From Youhaiella tibetensis (GTDB lineage: Bacteria; Pseudomonadota; Alphaproteobacteria; Rhizobiales; Devosiaceae), in assembly GCF_008000755.1 (NCBI RefSeq), contig NZ_CP041690.1, positions 2,419,260 to 2,483,259 on the forward strand: DNA of 64,000 nucleotides, in the 5' to 3' direction. The notes under the pieces are model-generated. The model saw only the letters and a program-made list of their open reading frames with translations, was not told the origin of the DNA and did not search any database. The position numbers and the translations under genes are program-made. Below are positions 18,818 through 26,969 of the stretch, one piece after another; position 1 is the stretch's first letter; each line of letters opens with the position of its first letter.

Positions 18818-19963
18818 TCATGCCTTGAGCAGAAGCCTGGCTTCGTCCGGCCCGAGCGCCGCGGGACGCTCGCAATAGGTCGAAAGCGTCACCACTTTCC
18901 CTGTCTCGCCAGCCTCGAGGATCGAAAGCATCACGTCCACGGCATGGAGGGCCACGTCTAGCCCGCAGCGTGCCTGCTTGCCGGTTTCGATGGTAGCCAT
19001 CATGTCGGCCAGCCCGGCGGCGCGATAGTTGGCGAAAGTCGGACCGTTCGGGCGCTCCCAATTGGGCTTTCCGAGCGGATGATCCCAGGGCGCCACCGTT
19101 TCCTTGACACCTTCCTTGTCCGCAATGATGAGATCGCCCGAGAAGAAGTTCGGGTCAGGCACGTAGAGCGAGCCTTCGGTGCCGTAGAGCTCAATATTGT
19201 GGTGGCCGTGGCTGAATACGTCCCAGCTCGCGCCCAACGTGATGATCGCGCCGTTGTGGAACTCCAGCACGGCATGAATGGTCGTGGGCGTACCAACCTT
19301 GATCCTGGTCCCACGCAAGGGCGAATCCGGGGTGGTGATCGTGCGCTCGGCATTTGCCGAACCTGTAAAGGCCGTAACGCGCTTGATCGGGCCAACGAGG
19401 CTGATGAGGTCGGTGATGTAGTACGGCCCCAGGTCGAGGATCGGGCCGCCGCCGGGCTGGAAGAAGAAATCCGGGTTCGGATGCCAATGTTCCATGCCCC
19501 GGCTCAGCACGTGCGTGGTGCCCGAAGCGATGCGCCCCACCTTGCCGCTGTCAATGATCTGGCGTGCCTGCTGATGGACGCCCCCCAGGAACGTATCGGG
19601 AGCAGAACCCACCTTGAGGCCCCGTTCGTCGGCCAGCTTCTTGAGCTGCTTGCCATCCTCGACGGAGAGGACGAAAGGTTTCTCCGAATAGGCGTGCTTA
19701 CCCGCCGAAACGATATTCTTGGAAACCGAGTAGTGCGCCGCCGGAACCGTCAGGTTCACGATGACGTCGATTTCGCTGTTCTTGAGGAGTTCGTCGGGCG
19801 TCTGCGCCTGGACGTGGAAGGCATCCGCCTGGCGTTTCGCCGCCTCCGGCATGATGTCGGCGATGGCCCGGACGTCGAGGTTACGGAAGAGCGGCGCCAG
19901 CTTGAGATAGGCCGTCGAGATATTGCCGGCACCCATGATGCCGACGCCATATACCTTGCTCAT
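18818..19963 (-). CDS. Gfo/Idh/MocA family oxidoreductase, operon copy 2
   Basis: A 381-residue NAD(P)-dependent sugar oxidoreductase. The dinucleotide-binding start is VGIMGAGNISTAYL; the catalytic lysine lies in SEKPFVLS, and the second conserved segment is GGGPILDLGPYYITDLISL. The usual active-site histidine position is occupied by tyrosine (LGPYYITD), as in several subgroups of this family. It shows little similarity to the dehydrogenase at 16472-17617 beyond the fold, which suggests a different step or substrate. It starts 4 bp after the upstream isomerase-like gene, so the pair is tightly coupled. Confidence 0.88.
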   Translation of the reverse strand: MSKVYGVGIMGAGNISTAYLKLAPLFRNLDVRAIADIMPEAAKRQADAFHVQAQTPDELLKNSEIDVIVNLTVPAAHYSVSKNIVSAGKHAYSEKPFVLSVEDGKQLKKLADERGLKVGSAPDTFLGGVHQQARQIIDSGKVGRIASGTTHVLSRGMEHWHPNPDFFFQPGGGPILDLGPYYITDLISLVGPIKRVTAFTGSANAERTITTPDSPLRGTRIKVGTPTTIHAVLEFHNGAIITLGASWDVFSHGHHNIELYGTEGSLYVPDPNFFSGDLIIADKEGVKETVAPWDHPLGKPNWERPNGPTFANYRAAGLADMMATIETGKQARCGLDVALHAVDVMLSILEAGETGKVVTLSTYCERPAALGPDEARLLLKA

Positions 19964-19967
19964 CGGA

Positions 19968-20717
19968 TCACGCCCACTTGCTGGCGGTTGCGATCGAGCG
20001 CGACGCGAAACGCTCGATATCGGAAGGATTATCGTGCTCGGCCACGAAATACTGCGCGGCCGTACGCGCCTTCACTTCCTTGATGAGGTTGTCCCAGCCG
20101 AGCGTGCCGAAGCCAACGTCCGCCCAGCCATCTTCATTGGCGTTCTCGCCTGCCGGCGCGATATCCTTGACGTGAACGGCGGTGATGCGCTTGCCGTACT
20201 TGTCGAACCAGGCGATAGGATCGGCCTTGCCGCGCACGATCCAGGCGACATCGGCCTCCCACTCCAGATTGGGGGCAGTCTCCAAAATCAGGTCGATGGG
20301 CAGGTGGCCGTTGGTGGTAGCGACGAACTCGAAGTCGTGGTTGTGCCAGCCGAATCCGTAACCTTCCCTGTTGAACACCTCGCCCAGCTTGCCGAGCGTC
20401 TCGGCCAACTCGATCCACTTGGAATCGTCTGCGCTACGATCTTGGGGCGCCAGGTAGGGGCAGAATATCTTCTTGACGCCGAGCTTCTCGGCAATCCTGA
20501 GCGCGTTGGACGTATCCTTGAGCTGGTCGAGTCCGAAATGGCCCGTCGGATGGGCCAGGCCATGCGCTTTCAGGCTCGCCGCGAGGCCGTCGACATCGGC
20601 GTAAAGACCGCCAAAACCTTCAACCTGCGTGTAGCCAAGGCGCTTGACCATGGCGAGGTTGTTCTCCAGCGGCGGGAAGTTGCGCGCACTGTAAAGCTGG
20701 AACGAGAAGTCCTTCAT
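19968..20717 (-). CDS. Sugar phosphate isomerase/epimerase-like TIM-barrel protein, operon copy 2
   Basis: A shorter (249-residue) xylose-isomerase-like TIM-barrel protein. The metal-site segments are GYGFGWHNHDFEF, LEWEADVAWIVRGK and AVHVKDIAP, with a final acidic residue in YFVAEHDNPSD. This small type is often paired with Gfo/Idh/MocA dehydrogenases in sugar or inositol gene clusters. ATG 20717 follows GAGGCAG. It is preceded by a large imperfect hairpin (20862-20913) that separates the transporter half of the operon from the enzyme half, and it runs into the next gene with 4 bp between them. Substrate unknown. Confidence 0.85.
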   Translation of the reverse strand: MKDFSFQLYSARNFPPLENNLAMVKRLGYTQVEGFGGLYADVDGLAASLKAHGLAHPTGHFGLDQLKDTSNALRIAEKLGVKKIFCPYLAPQDRSADDSKWIELAETLGKLGEVFNREGYGFGWHNHDFEFVATTNGHLPIDLILETAPNLEWEADVAWIVRGKADPIAWFDKYGKRITAVHVKDIAPAGENANEDGWADVGFGTLGWDNLIKEVKARTAAQYFVAEHDNPSDIERFASRSIATASKWA

Positions 20718-20861
20718 AACTGCCTCTTTGCGAAAGAACCGCGTGACCGGAGGGGAATGCACGCGGAGGTAACCTCAGGGGACGAGCGTCGTCATCTCGC
20801 ACGGGCAGAAGAAACGCTCGTATGGTAAGAAGCGGCGGCCGCCGGTCGGCGCCTGTCGCGT

Positions 20862-20913
20862 GGGGGGCAAGCACAGACGCCCGCGGCGGCGGAGCGCCTG
20901 TGCCCTTGCCCCC
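20862..20913 (-). promoter_or_regulatory. Long imperfect hairpin between transporter and catabolic genes
   Basis: GGGGGCAAG...CACAGACGC (20863-20880) pairs with the sequence at 20894-20913, giving a stem of about 18 bp with a two-base bulge and one mismatch. It follows the ATPase stop by a few bases, within a 200-bp gap in an otherwise compact operon. No T-run follows, so partial termination or RNA-processing protection is more likely than full termination. Confidence 0.5.
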
Positions 20914-20916
20914 AAA

Positions 20917-21999
20917 CTAGATGCGTTCGCCGCTCTCGGCGTCGAACAGCGACCCGCGGGCGGGATCGAAGCCGATCGTCACCTTCTGTCCGGAGTGCAG
21001 CTCGACCTCCGCGGCGGCCCTGAACGTCACCGACTGGCCGCCGAGCTTCGTCCAGGCGATCGTGTCCGCGCCCATCGGCTCAACCAGCTCGATATCGACT
21101 TCCGTGCTGAACGGCAGAGCCCGGGCGGCCTCCCCGACGGTTACATGCTCAGGACGGATGCCCAGAACAGCCTTGCCCGTCCTCACAGTGCCATCTTCCC
21201 AGCCGTAGCCGCTGAGAGAAATCTTGGTGCCGCCGGTCTCGAAGGTGCCGTCGCTATCGACCTGACCGTTGAGGAAGTTCATCGACGGGCTGCCGATGAA
21301 CCCGGCAACGAAAAGATTGACGGGCTTATTGTAGATCGCGTGCGGCGTATCGAACTGCTGGATGATGCCGTTGCGCATGATGGCGATGCGATCAGCCAGC
21401 GTCATGGCCTCGATCTGATCGTGCGTCACATAGATCATCGTGTTCTTCAGGCGCTGATGAAGGCGCTTGATCTCGACGCGCAGGTCCGAACGCAACTTCG
21501 CGTCCAGGTTCGAAAGTGGTTCGTCAAAGAGGAACACATCCACATCGCGTACCAGTGCACGCCCGATGGCGACGCGCTGACGCTGTCCGCCCGAAAGTTC
21601 GACGGGACGGCGCTTGAGGAGCGGCTGGATCTGCAGGATTTCCGAAGCGTGCTTCACGCGCGCCTCGATCTCCTCCTTCTTCACCCCGGCCACCCGCAGG
21701 CCGAAGGAGAGGTTCTTCTCCACGCTCATCTGCGGATAGAGCGCGTAGGACTGGAACACCATGCCGATGCCCCGGTCCTTGGGCTCGTCCCACGTGACGT
21801 TCTTGCCCGAGATGAAAATCTGGCCGTCCGAGATGTCGAGCAGACCGGCGATGCAGTTGAGCAGGGTCGACTTGCCGCAACCGGAGGGTCCGAGCAGCAC
21901 GATGAACTCGCCTCGCCCGACTTCGAGGTTCAGCTTGTTCAGCACCGTGACGGCACCGTAGCTGAGCGACAGATCCTTGATATCTACACTGGTAGCCAA
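20917..21999 (-). CDS. Carbohydrate ABC transporter ATP-binding protein (MalK/UgpC type)
   Basis: A 360-residue ATPase of the CUT1 sugar importer class. Walker A GPSGCGKST, signature LSGGQRQRVAIGRAL, Walker B DVFLFDEPLSNLDA and switch YVTHDQIEAM are all present. A C-terminal regulatory domain follows (VLGIRPEHVTVGE), as in MalK. The start is a TTG at 21999, with GAAAGG upstream and the family N-terminus ATSVDIKDLSLSYG behind it; no ATG is available. It begins 3 bp after the second permease stop. It energises the permease pair encoded upstream. Confidence 0.93.
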   Translation of the reverse strand: MATSVDIKDLSLSYGAVTVLNKLNLEVGRGEFIVLLGPSGCGKSTLLNCIAGLLDISDGQIFISGKNVTWDEPKDRGIGMVFQSYALYPQMSVEKNLSFGLRVAGVKKEEIEARVKHASEILQIQPLLKRRPVELSGGQRQRVAIGRALVRDVDVFLFDEPLSNLDAKLRSDLRVEIKRLHQRLKNTMIYVTHDQIEAMTLADRIAIMRNGIIQQFDTPHAIYNKPVNLFVAGFIGSPSMNFLNGQVDSDGTFETGGTKISLSGYGWEDGTVRTGKAVLGIRPEHVTVGEAARALPFSTEVDIELVEPMGADTIAWTKLGGQSVTFRAAAEVELHSGQKVTIGFDPARGSLFDAESGERI

Positions 22000-22002
22000 T
22001 TG

Positions 22003-22905
22003 TCAGCCTTTCACGGCGCCGGCAGCGATACCGCGGACGAACCACTTGCCGGAAACGAAGTAAACGATCAGCGGAACAGCGCCCGTAAGCACGGTGGCCG
22101 CCATGTTGGTGCTGTATTCGACCGTGCCGGTCGAGGTGCGCACGATGTTGTTGAGCTGGACCGTCATCGGCATGTTCTCGCGCCCGGCAAAGACCAGCCC
22201 GAAGATGAAGTCGTTCCAGATGCCCGTGACCTGGAGGATCACCGCCACGATCGCGATCGGCACGGACATGGGCAGCATTACTGAAAAGAAGATGCGCCAG
22301 AACCCTGCCCCATCCACGCGCGCCGCCTTGAACAGTTCCACCGGCAGCGACGCGAAGAAGTTGCGGAACAGCAGCGTCAGGATCGGCATGCCGAAGATGG
22401 TGTGGACGATCACGATGCCGGGCAAGGTCCCGAAGAGGCCCACGCGGCTCAGCCCGAAGATGATCGGATAGACCAGCACCTGGAACGGCACGAAGGCGCC
22501 AAAGACCAGGATGGCGAACATGAACTCGGCGCCGCGGAAGCGCCAGAAGCTCAGCGCGTAGCCGTTGATCATCGCGATGACGATCGAGATGGGCACCGAG
22601 AGCACCGTGATCTTGACTGAATTGAAGAACCCGGGCGCCAGACCGGTACAGGCCACGCCCGTACAGGCCGAACTCCAAGCCTTCACCCAGTAGTCGAAGG
22701 TCGGCTGGGTCGGCAGCGCAAAGATGTTGCCGCCCCGGATCTCGTTCATCGACTTCATGGACGTCATGATCATGACGATCAGAGGGACGAGGAAGAAGAG
22801 CGCGGCGATGAGAAGAAAGGCGTAGATGCCGACGCGCGCTGCGGTAACCTGCTTGGGCCTGGGCCCCGAGGGCTCGATGCCAGCCTGCATTGCCAAGGAA
22901 CTCAT
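22003..22905 (-). CDS. Carbohydrate ABC transporter permease (second permease, GtsC type)
   Basis: A 300-residue inner-membrane permease with six predicted spans. The ATPase-contact loop reads ELFKAARVDGAGFWRIFFSVMLPM, as in CUT1 second permeases. ATG 22905 overlaps the stop of the first permease by four bases (ATGA), so the two are translationally coupled. The loop containing CTGVACTGLAPGFFNSVK resembles permeases of glucose/mannose-type importers. It pairs with the permease at 22902-23846. Confidence 0.93.
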   Translation of the reverse strand: MSSLAMQAGIEPSGPRPKQVTAARVGIYAFLLIAALFFLVPLIVMIMTSMKSMNEIRGGNIFALPTQPTFDYWVKAWSSACTGVACTGLAPGFFNSVKITVLSVPISIVIAMINGYALSFWRFRGAEFMFAILVFGAFVPFQVLVYPIIFGLSRVGLFGTLPGIVIVHTIFGMPILTLLFRNFFASLPVELFKAARVDGAGFWRIFFSVMLPMSVPIAIVAVILQVTGIWNDFIFGLVFAGRENMPMTVQLNNIVRTSTGTVEYSTNMAATVLTGAVPLIVYFVSGKWFVRGIAAGAVKG

Positions 22906-23846
22906 ACGGTCCTCCCACGGCGCGAAACGCGCCAACGGTAGATCGCCTGGATAATGATCAGCGCGGCAATCGGGAGCAGCATGCAGGTCGCTGCCGCCAT
23001 GCCGTGACCGACATTGCGAGAATTGATGTTGTCGATGACGTAGGTCGCCGGCATCTGGGTTGAGATGCCCGGGCCGCCGCCGGTCATGGCGATGACGATA
23101 TCGAAGGTGCGCACGACATTGACGACGAGCAGCACCAGGGCCGTGGCCACCGCCCCGCGCATCATCGGAACGACGATGCTCAGGTAGGTGCGCCAGGTGG
23201 GGATGCCGTCGATGCGCGCCGCCTTCCAGATTTCCTCATCCACGCCGCGCAGGCCGGAGAGCAGGATCGCCATGGTCACACCCACCCCGTTCCAAACGCT
23301 GGCGACGACCATGCCGAGCAGCGCGGTATTGGAACTTGCCAGGGGCGCGAAGGTGAAGTCGGTGTAGCCGAGGCTGCGAACGAAGGCCTGGAAGCCCCAG
23401 TTCGGATCGAGCATGAGCTGCCAGACCAGACCGGTGATCACCGCCGAGAGCGCGAACGGGTAGAGAAATACCGTTCGGAACGCGTCTTCCCCGCGGACAC
23501 GCTGGTCGATGGCCACCGCCAGCGCAAATCCCAGGCTCAGGCAAAGGGCGATATGGCCGAAGCCATAGAACCAGATGTTGATGACCGATTGCTGCCAGCG
23601 GGGCGTCGCCCACAGGATTTCATACTGACGCCAGCCAACGAAGTTGAAGCTGGGAAAGAGCTTGGAGTTGGTGAAAGAGAGCACCACCGTAAAGATGATG
23701 CCGACGACGAAGACGCCAATCGCCACGATCATCATGGGCAATGTCCCGATGATGGCCGAAAGCTTGCCGGCTAGTCGCCGGCGACCGGCTCTCGCTTTGA
23801 GCTGACGCTGTGTGAGCGCCTGCTCGGTCGCAACAGTCGTGGTCAC
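22902..23846 (-). CDS. Carbohydrate ABC transporter permease (first permease, GtsB type)
   Basis: A 314-residue membrane protein with a positively charged N-terminal tail (QLKARAGRRRLAGKL) and six likely membrane spans. The contact loop is EEIWKAARIDGIPTWRTYLSIVVPM, followed by the family motif FDIVIAMTGGGPG. The start is GTG 23846; a GGGGAT stretch lies about ten bases upstream and no in-frame ATG is nearby. It sits 69 bp after the binding-protein gene, with a hairpin in the gap (23881-23908). Confidence 0.92.
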   Translation of the reverse strand: MTTTVATEQALTQRQLKARAGRRRLAGKLSAIIGTLPMMIVAIGVFVVGIIFTVVLSFTNSKLFPSFNFVGWRQYEILWATPRWQQSVINIWFYGFGHIALCLSLGFALAVAIDQRVRGEDAFRTVFLYPFALSAVITGLVWQLMLDPNWGFQAFVRSLGYTDFTFAPLASSNTALLGMVVASVWNGVGVTMAILLSGLRGVDEEIWKAARIDGIPTWRTYLSIVVPMMRGAVATALVLLVVNVVRTFDIVIAMTGGGPGISTQMPATYVIDNINSRNVGHGMAAATCMLLPIAALIIIQAIYRWRVSRRGRTV

Positions 23847-23880
23847 GCGCTGATCCCCGCATGCAAAGACACAAGAAGAA

Positions 23881-23908
23881 CGGCGGTCCGGATTACTCCG
23901 AACCGCCG
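23881..23908 (-). promoter_or_regulatory. Intercistronic hairpin between binding-protein and permease genes
   Basis: CGGCGGTCCGGA (23881-23892) pairs with TCCGAACCGCCG (23897-23908): a 12-bp stem with one mismatch and a 4-base loop, starting a few bases after the binding-protein stop. Its position matches the hairpin after aapJ. It probably protects the upstream message or lowers transcription into the permease genes. Confidence 0.55.
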
Positions 23909-23915
23909 CAACAAA

Positions 23916-25166
23916 TCACTCGGCGTTCTTGAGCAGTTCGACGAACTGCGCCTGAGCGGCTTCCGGAGTGGTGTTTGCGTTGTAGATCAGGTCCGAGAAG
24001 ATGGCGTTCTGGGCCGTAGCGAAGGCCTCGTTGCGCCACACGTTCTGGTCGGGAACAACGGCACCCGGCTGCTTGAGCACGTCGATCGCCTTCTTCATGC
24101 AATCGTTGGCCAGCGACAGGTCGACGTCGTCACGGATCGGGGCGGAACCCTTGGCCGTGTTGAACTTCGCCTGCACCTGCGGGTTGACCATCATCGAGGC
24201 CAGCGAGAGCTGGGCGCGCTCGACATCCGGGTCGCTCTGCTTGAAGAACACGAAGATGTCGCCGCCAATGCGGACGTTCTTGGCCTCAGGCAGCAGCGGC
24301 CCGAGCAGGCAGGCATAGTCCACGCCCGGCTTCTGGCCGGCAACCTGGAATTCGCCCTGGGCCCAGTCGCCCATGACCTGGAGAGCGGCTTCGCCCGAGA
24401 TCACTAGCGAAGTGGTATCGGACCAGCTGCGGTTCGGCGAACCCGGGTCGGCATAGGTACCCAGGGTCTTGAGGTCGGTGAAGGCCTTGAGCACTTCCGG
24501 GCCACCGGCGAGATCGAGATCCTTGTCCTTCCAGATCTTCTCGACCTTCTCGGCACCGAGCTGGGCGAGGATGAGCTGGTTGGCCGCAAGGCTGACCTGC
24601 CAGCCGCCGCCGTCGCCACCGATGGCGAAAGGAATGACCCCGGCTTCCTTCAGCTTGGGAAGGTCGGCGGTGTATTCGTCCCAGGTCGAGGGAACTTCGA
24701 GGCCGGCCTTCTTGAAGGCGGCAACGGAGGCCCAGGCCCAGTTGTTCATGTGGATGTTGACCGGAACGCACCACCACTTGCCGTCGATCTTGCACGGAGC
24801 AACGGTCTCGGCAGGACGGATGAACTTGTCCCAACCTTCCTTCTCGGCAAGCGGCGTCAGATCGAGCAGCAGGCCGGCGGAAATGAGTTCTTCGTACTGA
24901 CGGCCCGGGTTGAACTGGGCTGCGTCCGGCGGGTCTCCACCGAGGGCGCGCTGCATGATGGCGGCGCGAGCGGTTTCACCCAGGGCAATGGCGTTATCGA
25001 CCCATTTGTCGCCGGTTTTGTCGAACTCGTTCGCAAAGACCGAAACGGCCGCCTGCTCGCCACCCGACGTCCACCAGTGGATGACTTCAACGTCCGCCGC
25101 CTGCGCGATCGAGACATTGCCCAGCACCGCGGCGGCCAGCAAGGCCACCGCCGAAATATTCTTCAT
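23916..25166 (-). CDS. Carbohydrate ABC transporter substrate-binding protein (glucose/mannose-type, GtsA-like)
   Basis: A 416-residue periplasmic binding protein, first gene of the operon. The signal peptide (VALLAAAVLGNVSIAQA) is cut before ADVEVIHWWTSGGEQAA. That HWWTSGGE start is characteristic of the glucose/mannose-binding group, and other shared stretches include PVNIHMNNWAWA and VMGDWAQGEF. This suggests that a glucose-containing compound, perhaps a glycoside, is the ligand. Two paired cysteines (APCKIDGKWWC) may form a disulfide. ATG 25166 has GGGAGG eight bases upstream; the longer frame runs through the operators and is rejected. Two LacI-type operators lie 90-140 bp upstream. Confidence 0.92.
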   Translation of the reverse strand: MKNISAVALLAAAVLGNVSIAQAADVEVIHWWTSGGEQAAVSVFANEFDKTGDKWVDNAIALGETARAAIMQRALGGDPPDAAQFNPGRQYEELISAGLLLDLTPLAEKEGWDKFIRPAETVAPCKIDGKWWCVPVNIHMNNWAWASVAAFKKAGLEVPSTWDEYTADLPKLKEAGVIPFAIGGDGGGWQVSLAANQLILAQLGAEKVEKIWKDKDLDLAGGPEVLKAFTDLKTLGTYADPGSPNRSWSDTTSLVISGEAALQVMGDWAQGEFQVAGQKPGVDYACLLGPLLPEAKNVRIGGDIFVFFKQSDPDVERAQLSLASMMVNPQVQAKFNTAKGSAPIRDDVDLSLANDCMKKAIDVLKQPGAVVPDQNVWRNEAFATAQNAIFSDLIYNANTTPEAAQAQFVELLKNAE

Positions 25167-25253
25167 AGTGTTTCCTCCCAACGGTCCTTGGAGCAAAACG
25201 CTCCACGACGACGGCCGCTGAAAACCTTCCTCAAGGCTCTCCAGCCGACCGAA

Positions 25254-25304
25254 TGTAATCGATTGCAAGGCGCATCCTCTACCGCCTTGTGCAATCGATT
25301 GCAC
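25254..25304. promoter_or_regulatory. Paired LacI-family operators in the divergent promoter region
   Basis: TGTAATCGATTGCA (25254-25267) and GTGCAATCGATTGCAC (25289-25304, perfect palindrome) are 36 bp apart centre to centre. They fit the LacI-family half-site pattern around a central CG. They lie between the divergent transporter operon and the LacI gene at 25382, so the regulator probably controls both directions. The spacing is near 3.4 helical turns. Confidence 0.85.
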
Positions 25305-25381
25305 TACACTCAGACACTTCTTGCGCGGCTGTCAAGATCGTTTTAGACAAGTCCCATTCGCAATGGCGACGGGAGGAGCCG

Positions 25382-26440
25382 TTGGCCCCTCAGAAGCCAC
25401 CCAAAAGCCCAACAATTCAAGATGTTGCACGCAAGGCCGGAGTTTCCGCGGCAACCGTGAGCCGCGCCCTCAGCGCGCCGGAAAAGGTCTCTGGCGACAC
25501 GCGGGCCAAGGTTTCCGAGGCTGTCGAGGCGACGGGCTACACCATCAACCAGGCGGCCCGCTCGCTGCGCATGCGCGAGGCACGGACGATCCTGGTTGCG
25601 ATCCCCAACATGGGCAACCCGTTCTACTCGACCATCATGGATGCGGTAGTCGGGGAGGCTGCCGAGCGCGGCTATGGCGTTCTCGTCGCCAATCGCCTGG
25701 GCAACGACCCGACCCAATGGCTGCGAGACTATTTTTCGTCCAACCGCGCCGATGGCCTCCTGCTTTTCGACGCCTCGCTCGAACTCGGCCACCTGCCCGA
25801 GCCGCCGCGGCAGCGTGGCGCCCTGCCCCTGGTACTCTCGTGCGACGAGATCATCGACGGCGGCTTCAACCTGGTGACCACCGACAATCGCGCCGCCGCA
25901 GAACGAGCCACCCGTCACCTGATCGAACTGGGGCACACCCGAATCGGTCAGATCGGCGGCAGGCAGGTCCATCAGTTCCCAAACGAGCGTACGCTCGGCT
26001 TCCAGGATGCGATGCGCAAGGCAGGCCTGACGACCCGGCCTGACTGGTATTTTCCGGGCGACCACACCATGGCCTGCGGTATCAGAGCGGCCGACAGCTA
26101 CCTGGCGCTCGAGGATCGCCCCACGGCGCTGTTCTGCGCCAACGACGAATCCATGATCGGCTTTCTCTCGCGCAGCCGGGCCCATGGCATCGAGTGCCCG
26201 CGCGATATCTCCCTGATCGGGTTCGACGACATCAGCATTGCCGAAAATTACTGGCCACCGCTGACCACCATGCGCCAACCGCGCCACGAGTTGGGACGCG
26301 TCGCCACTGCGACGCTGCTCGACATCCTGGATGGCACGACCCGGCCCAATCAGGGCCTGCATGTGATCCTGCCGTCCCAGCTGATCATCCGGGGCAGCAC
26401 CGCCGCCTGCTCTTCACACCGGAAAGCCGTCGGGCAGTAA
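25382..26440 (+). CDS. LacI family transcriptional regulator of the sugar operon
   Basis: A 352-residue repressor. The N-terminal helix-turn-helix and hinge region reads TIQDVARKAGVSAATVSRAL, followed by SAPEKVSGDTRAK, and the rest is a periplasmic-binding-protein-like sensor domain (ILVAIPNMGNPFYSTI; CANDESMIGFLSR; LIGFDDISIAENYWPPLTT). TTG 25382 is taken as the start because GGGAGGAG lies four bases upstream and the HTH follows at residue 11. An in-frame GTG at 25289 lies inside an operator and would add 31 residues not seen in this family. It is divergent from the operon it most likely represses; the inducer is probably the imported sugar or a derivative. Confidence 0.92.
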   Translation: MAPQKPPKSPTIQDVARKAGVSAATVSRALSAPEKVSGDTRAKVSEAVEATGYTINQAARSLRMREARTILVAIPNMGNPFYSTIMDAVVGEAAERGYGVLVANRLGNDPTQWLRDYFSSNRADGLLLFDASLELGHLPEPPRQRGALPLVLSCDEIIDGGFNLVTTDNRAAAERATRHLIELGHTRIGQIGGRQVHQFPNERTLGFQDAMRKAGLTTRPDWYFPGDHTMACGIRAADSYLALEDRPTALFCANDESMIGFLSRSRAHGIECPRDISLIGFDDISIAENYWPPLTTMRQPRHELGRVATATLLDILDGTTRPNQGLHVILPSQLIIRGSTAACSSHRKAVGQ

Positions 26441-26491
26441 CTTTGTCTTTTGCCCAGGCAACGCTTGCGCTAAACGGGGTCGCGCCAGTGT

Positions 26492-26568
26492 GGTCCCGTA
26501 GCTCAGCTGGATAGAGCAGCAGCCTTCTAAGCTGTTGGTCGCAGGTTCGAGTCCTGCCGGGATCGCCA
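26492..26568 (+). tRNA. tRNA-Arg (anticodon TCT)
   Basis: A 77-nt cloverleaf. The acceptor GGTCCCG pairs with CGGGATC (one G-T), the D arm is AGCTCAGCTGGATAGAGC, the anticodon stem GCAGC/GCTGT holds loop CTTCTAA with anticodon TCT, and the T arm is GCAGG TTCGAGT CCTGC. CCA is encoded at 26566-26568. It reads the arginine codons AGA/AGG, which are rare in this GC-rich DNA. Confidence 0.97.
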
Positions 26569-26969
26569 ACCCTCCCTCTTCACCACGACGACAGACCGCC
26601 GAGCAAAGGATTTTGCCCGCCGGCTTGGTAACAGCTATGAGAAGTAAAACAGCAGCGAAACGCCAAGTATAACAAACTGACGCGGAGCACAGAGGTGGGC
26701 AAGCCGGTACGCGAGACTCAAAAATCCGGCTTGCAACCACCATCGATTGCTTCGCGATCTTCCGGCTTTTACAAACGCAGAACTACTGCCAGCCGCGAAC
26801 GCCATACGGCAACTCCAGACACATGACCGTATGCATCGCTTTGTATCTGAGCAGGCTTAAAAAAGTGCTGCTGAGAAGCAAACAGAAGGTAAATGGGCGC
26901 GAAAACGGCCAAGATCAGGCCGCCGCGCCGAAGTGAAGCGAATGTGATGGCTGCTGGAACGCGGTGCAG
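26569..26969. other. Gene-free 400-bp stretch of lower GC after tRNA-Arg
   Basis: No credible reading frame, tRNA or terminator was found. The base composition is visibly more A/T-rich than the surroundings. It contains a 9-bp inverted repeat, GCAAGCCGG (26699-26707) with CCGGCTTGC (26726-26734), separated by 18 bp. Sequence directly downstream of a tRNA is a common integration point, so this could be the scar of a lost element. I see no direct repeat of the tRNA 3' end to support that. Confidence 0.4.

Noticed and set aside
26414-26743. Minus-strand open frame of 109 codons containing a GLEPATNSLEGCCSIQLSYGT stretch (split here as GLEPATNSLEG and CCSIQLSYGT)
   Set aside because: This is the antisense translation of tRNA-Arg, a well-known spurious protein pattern.
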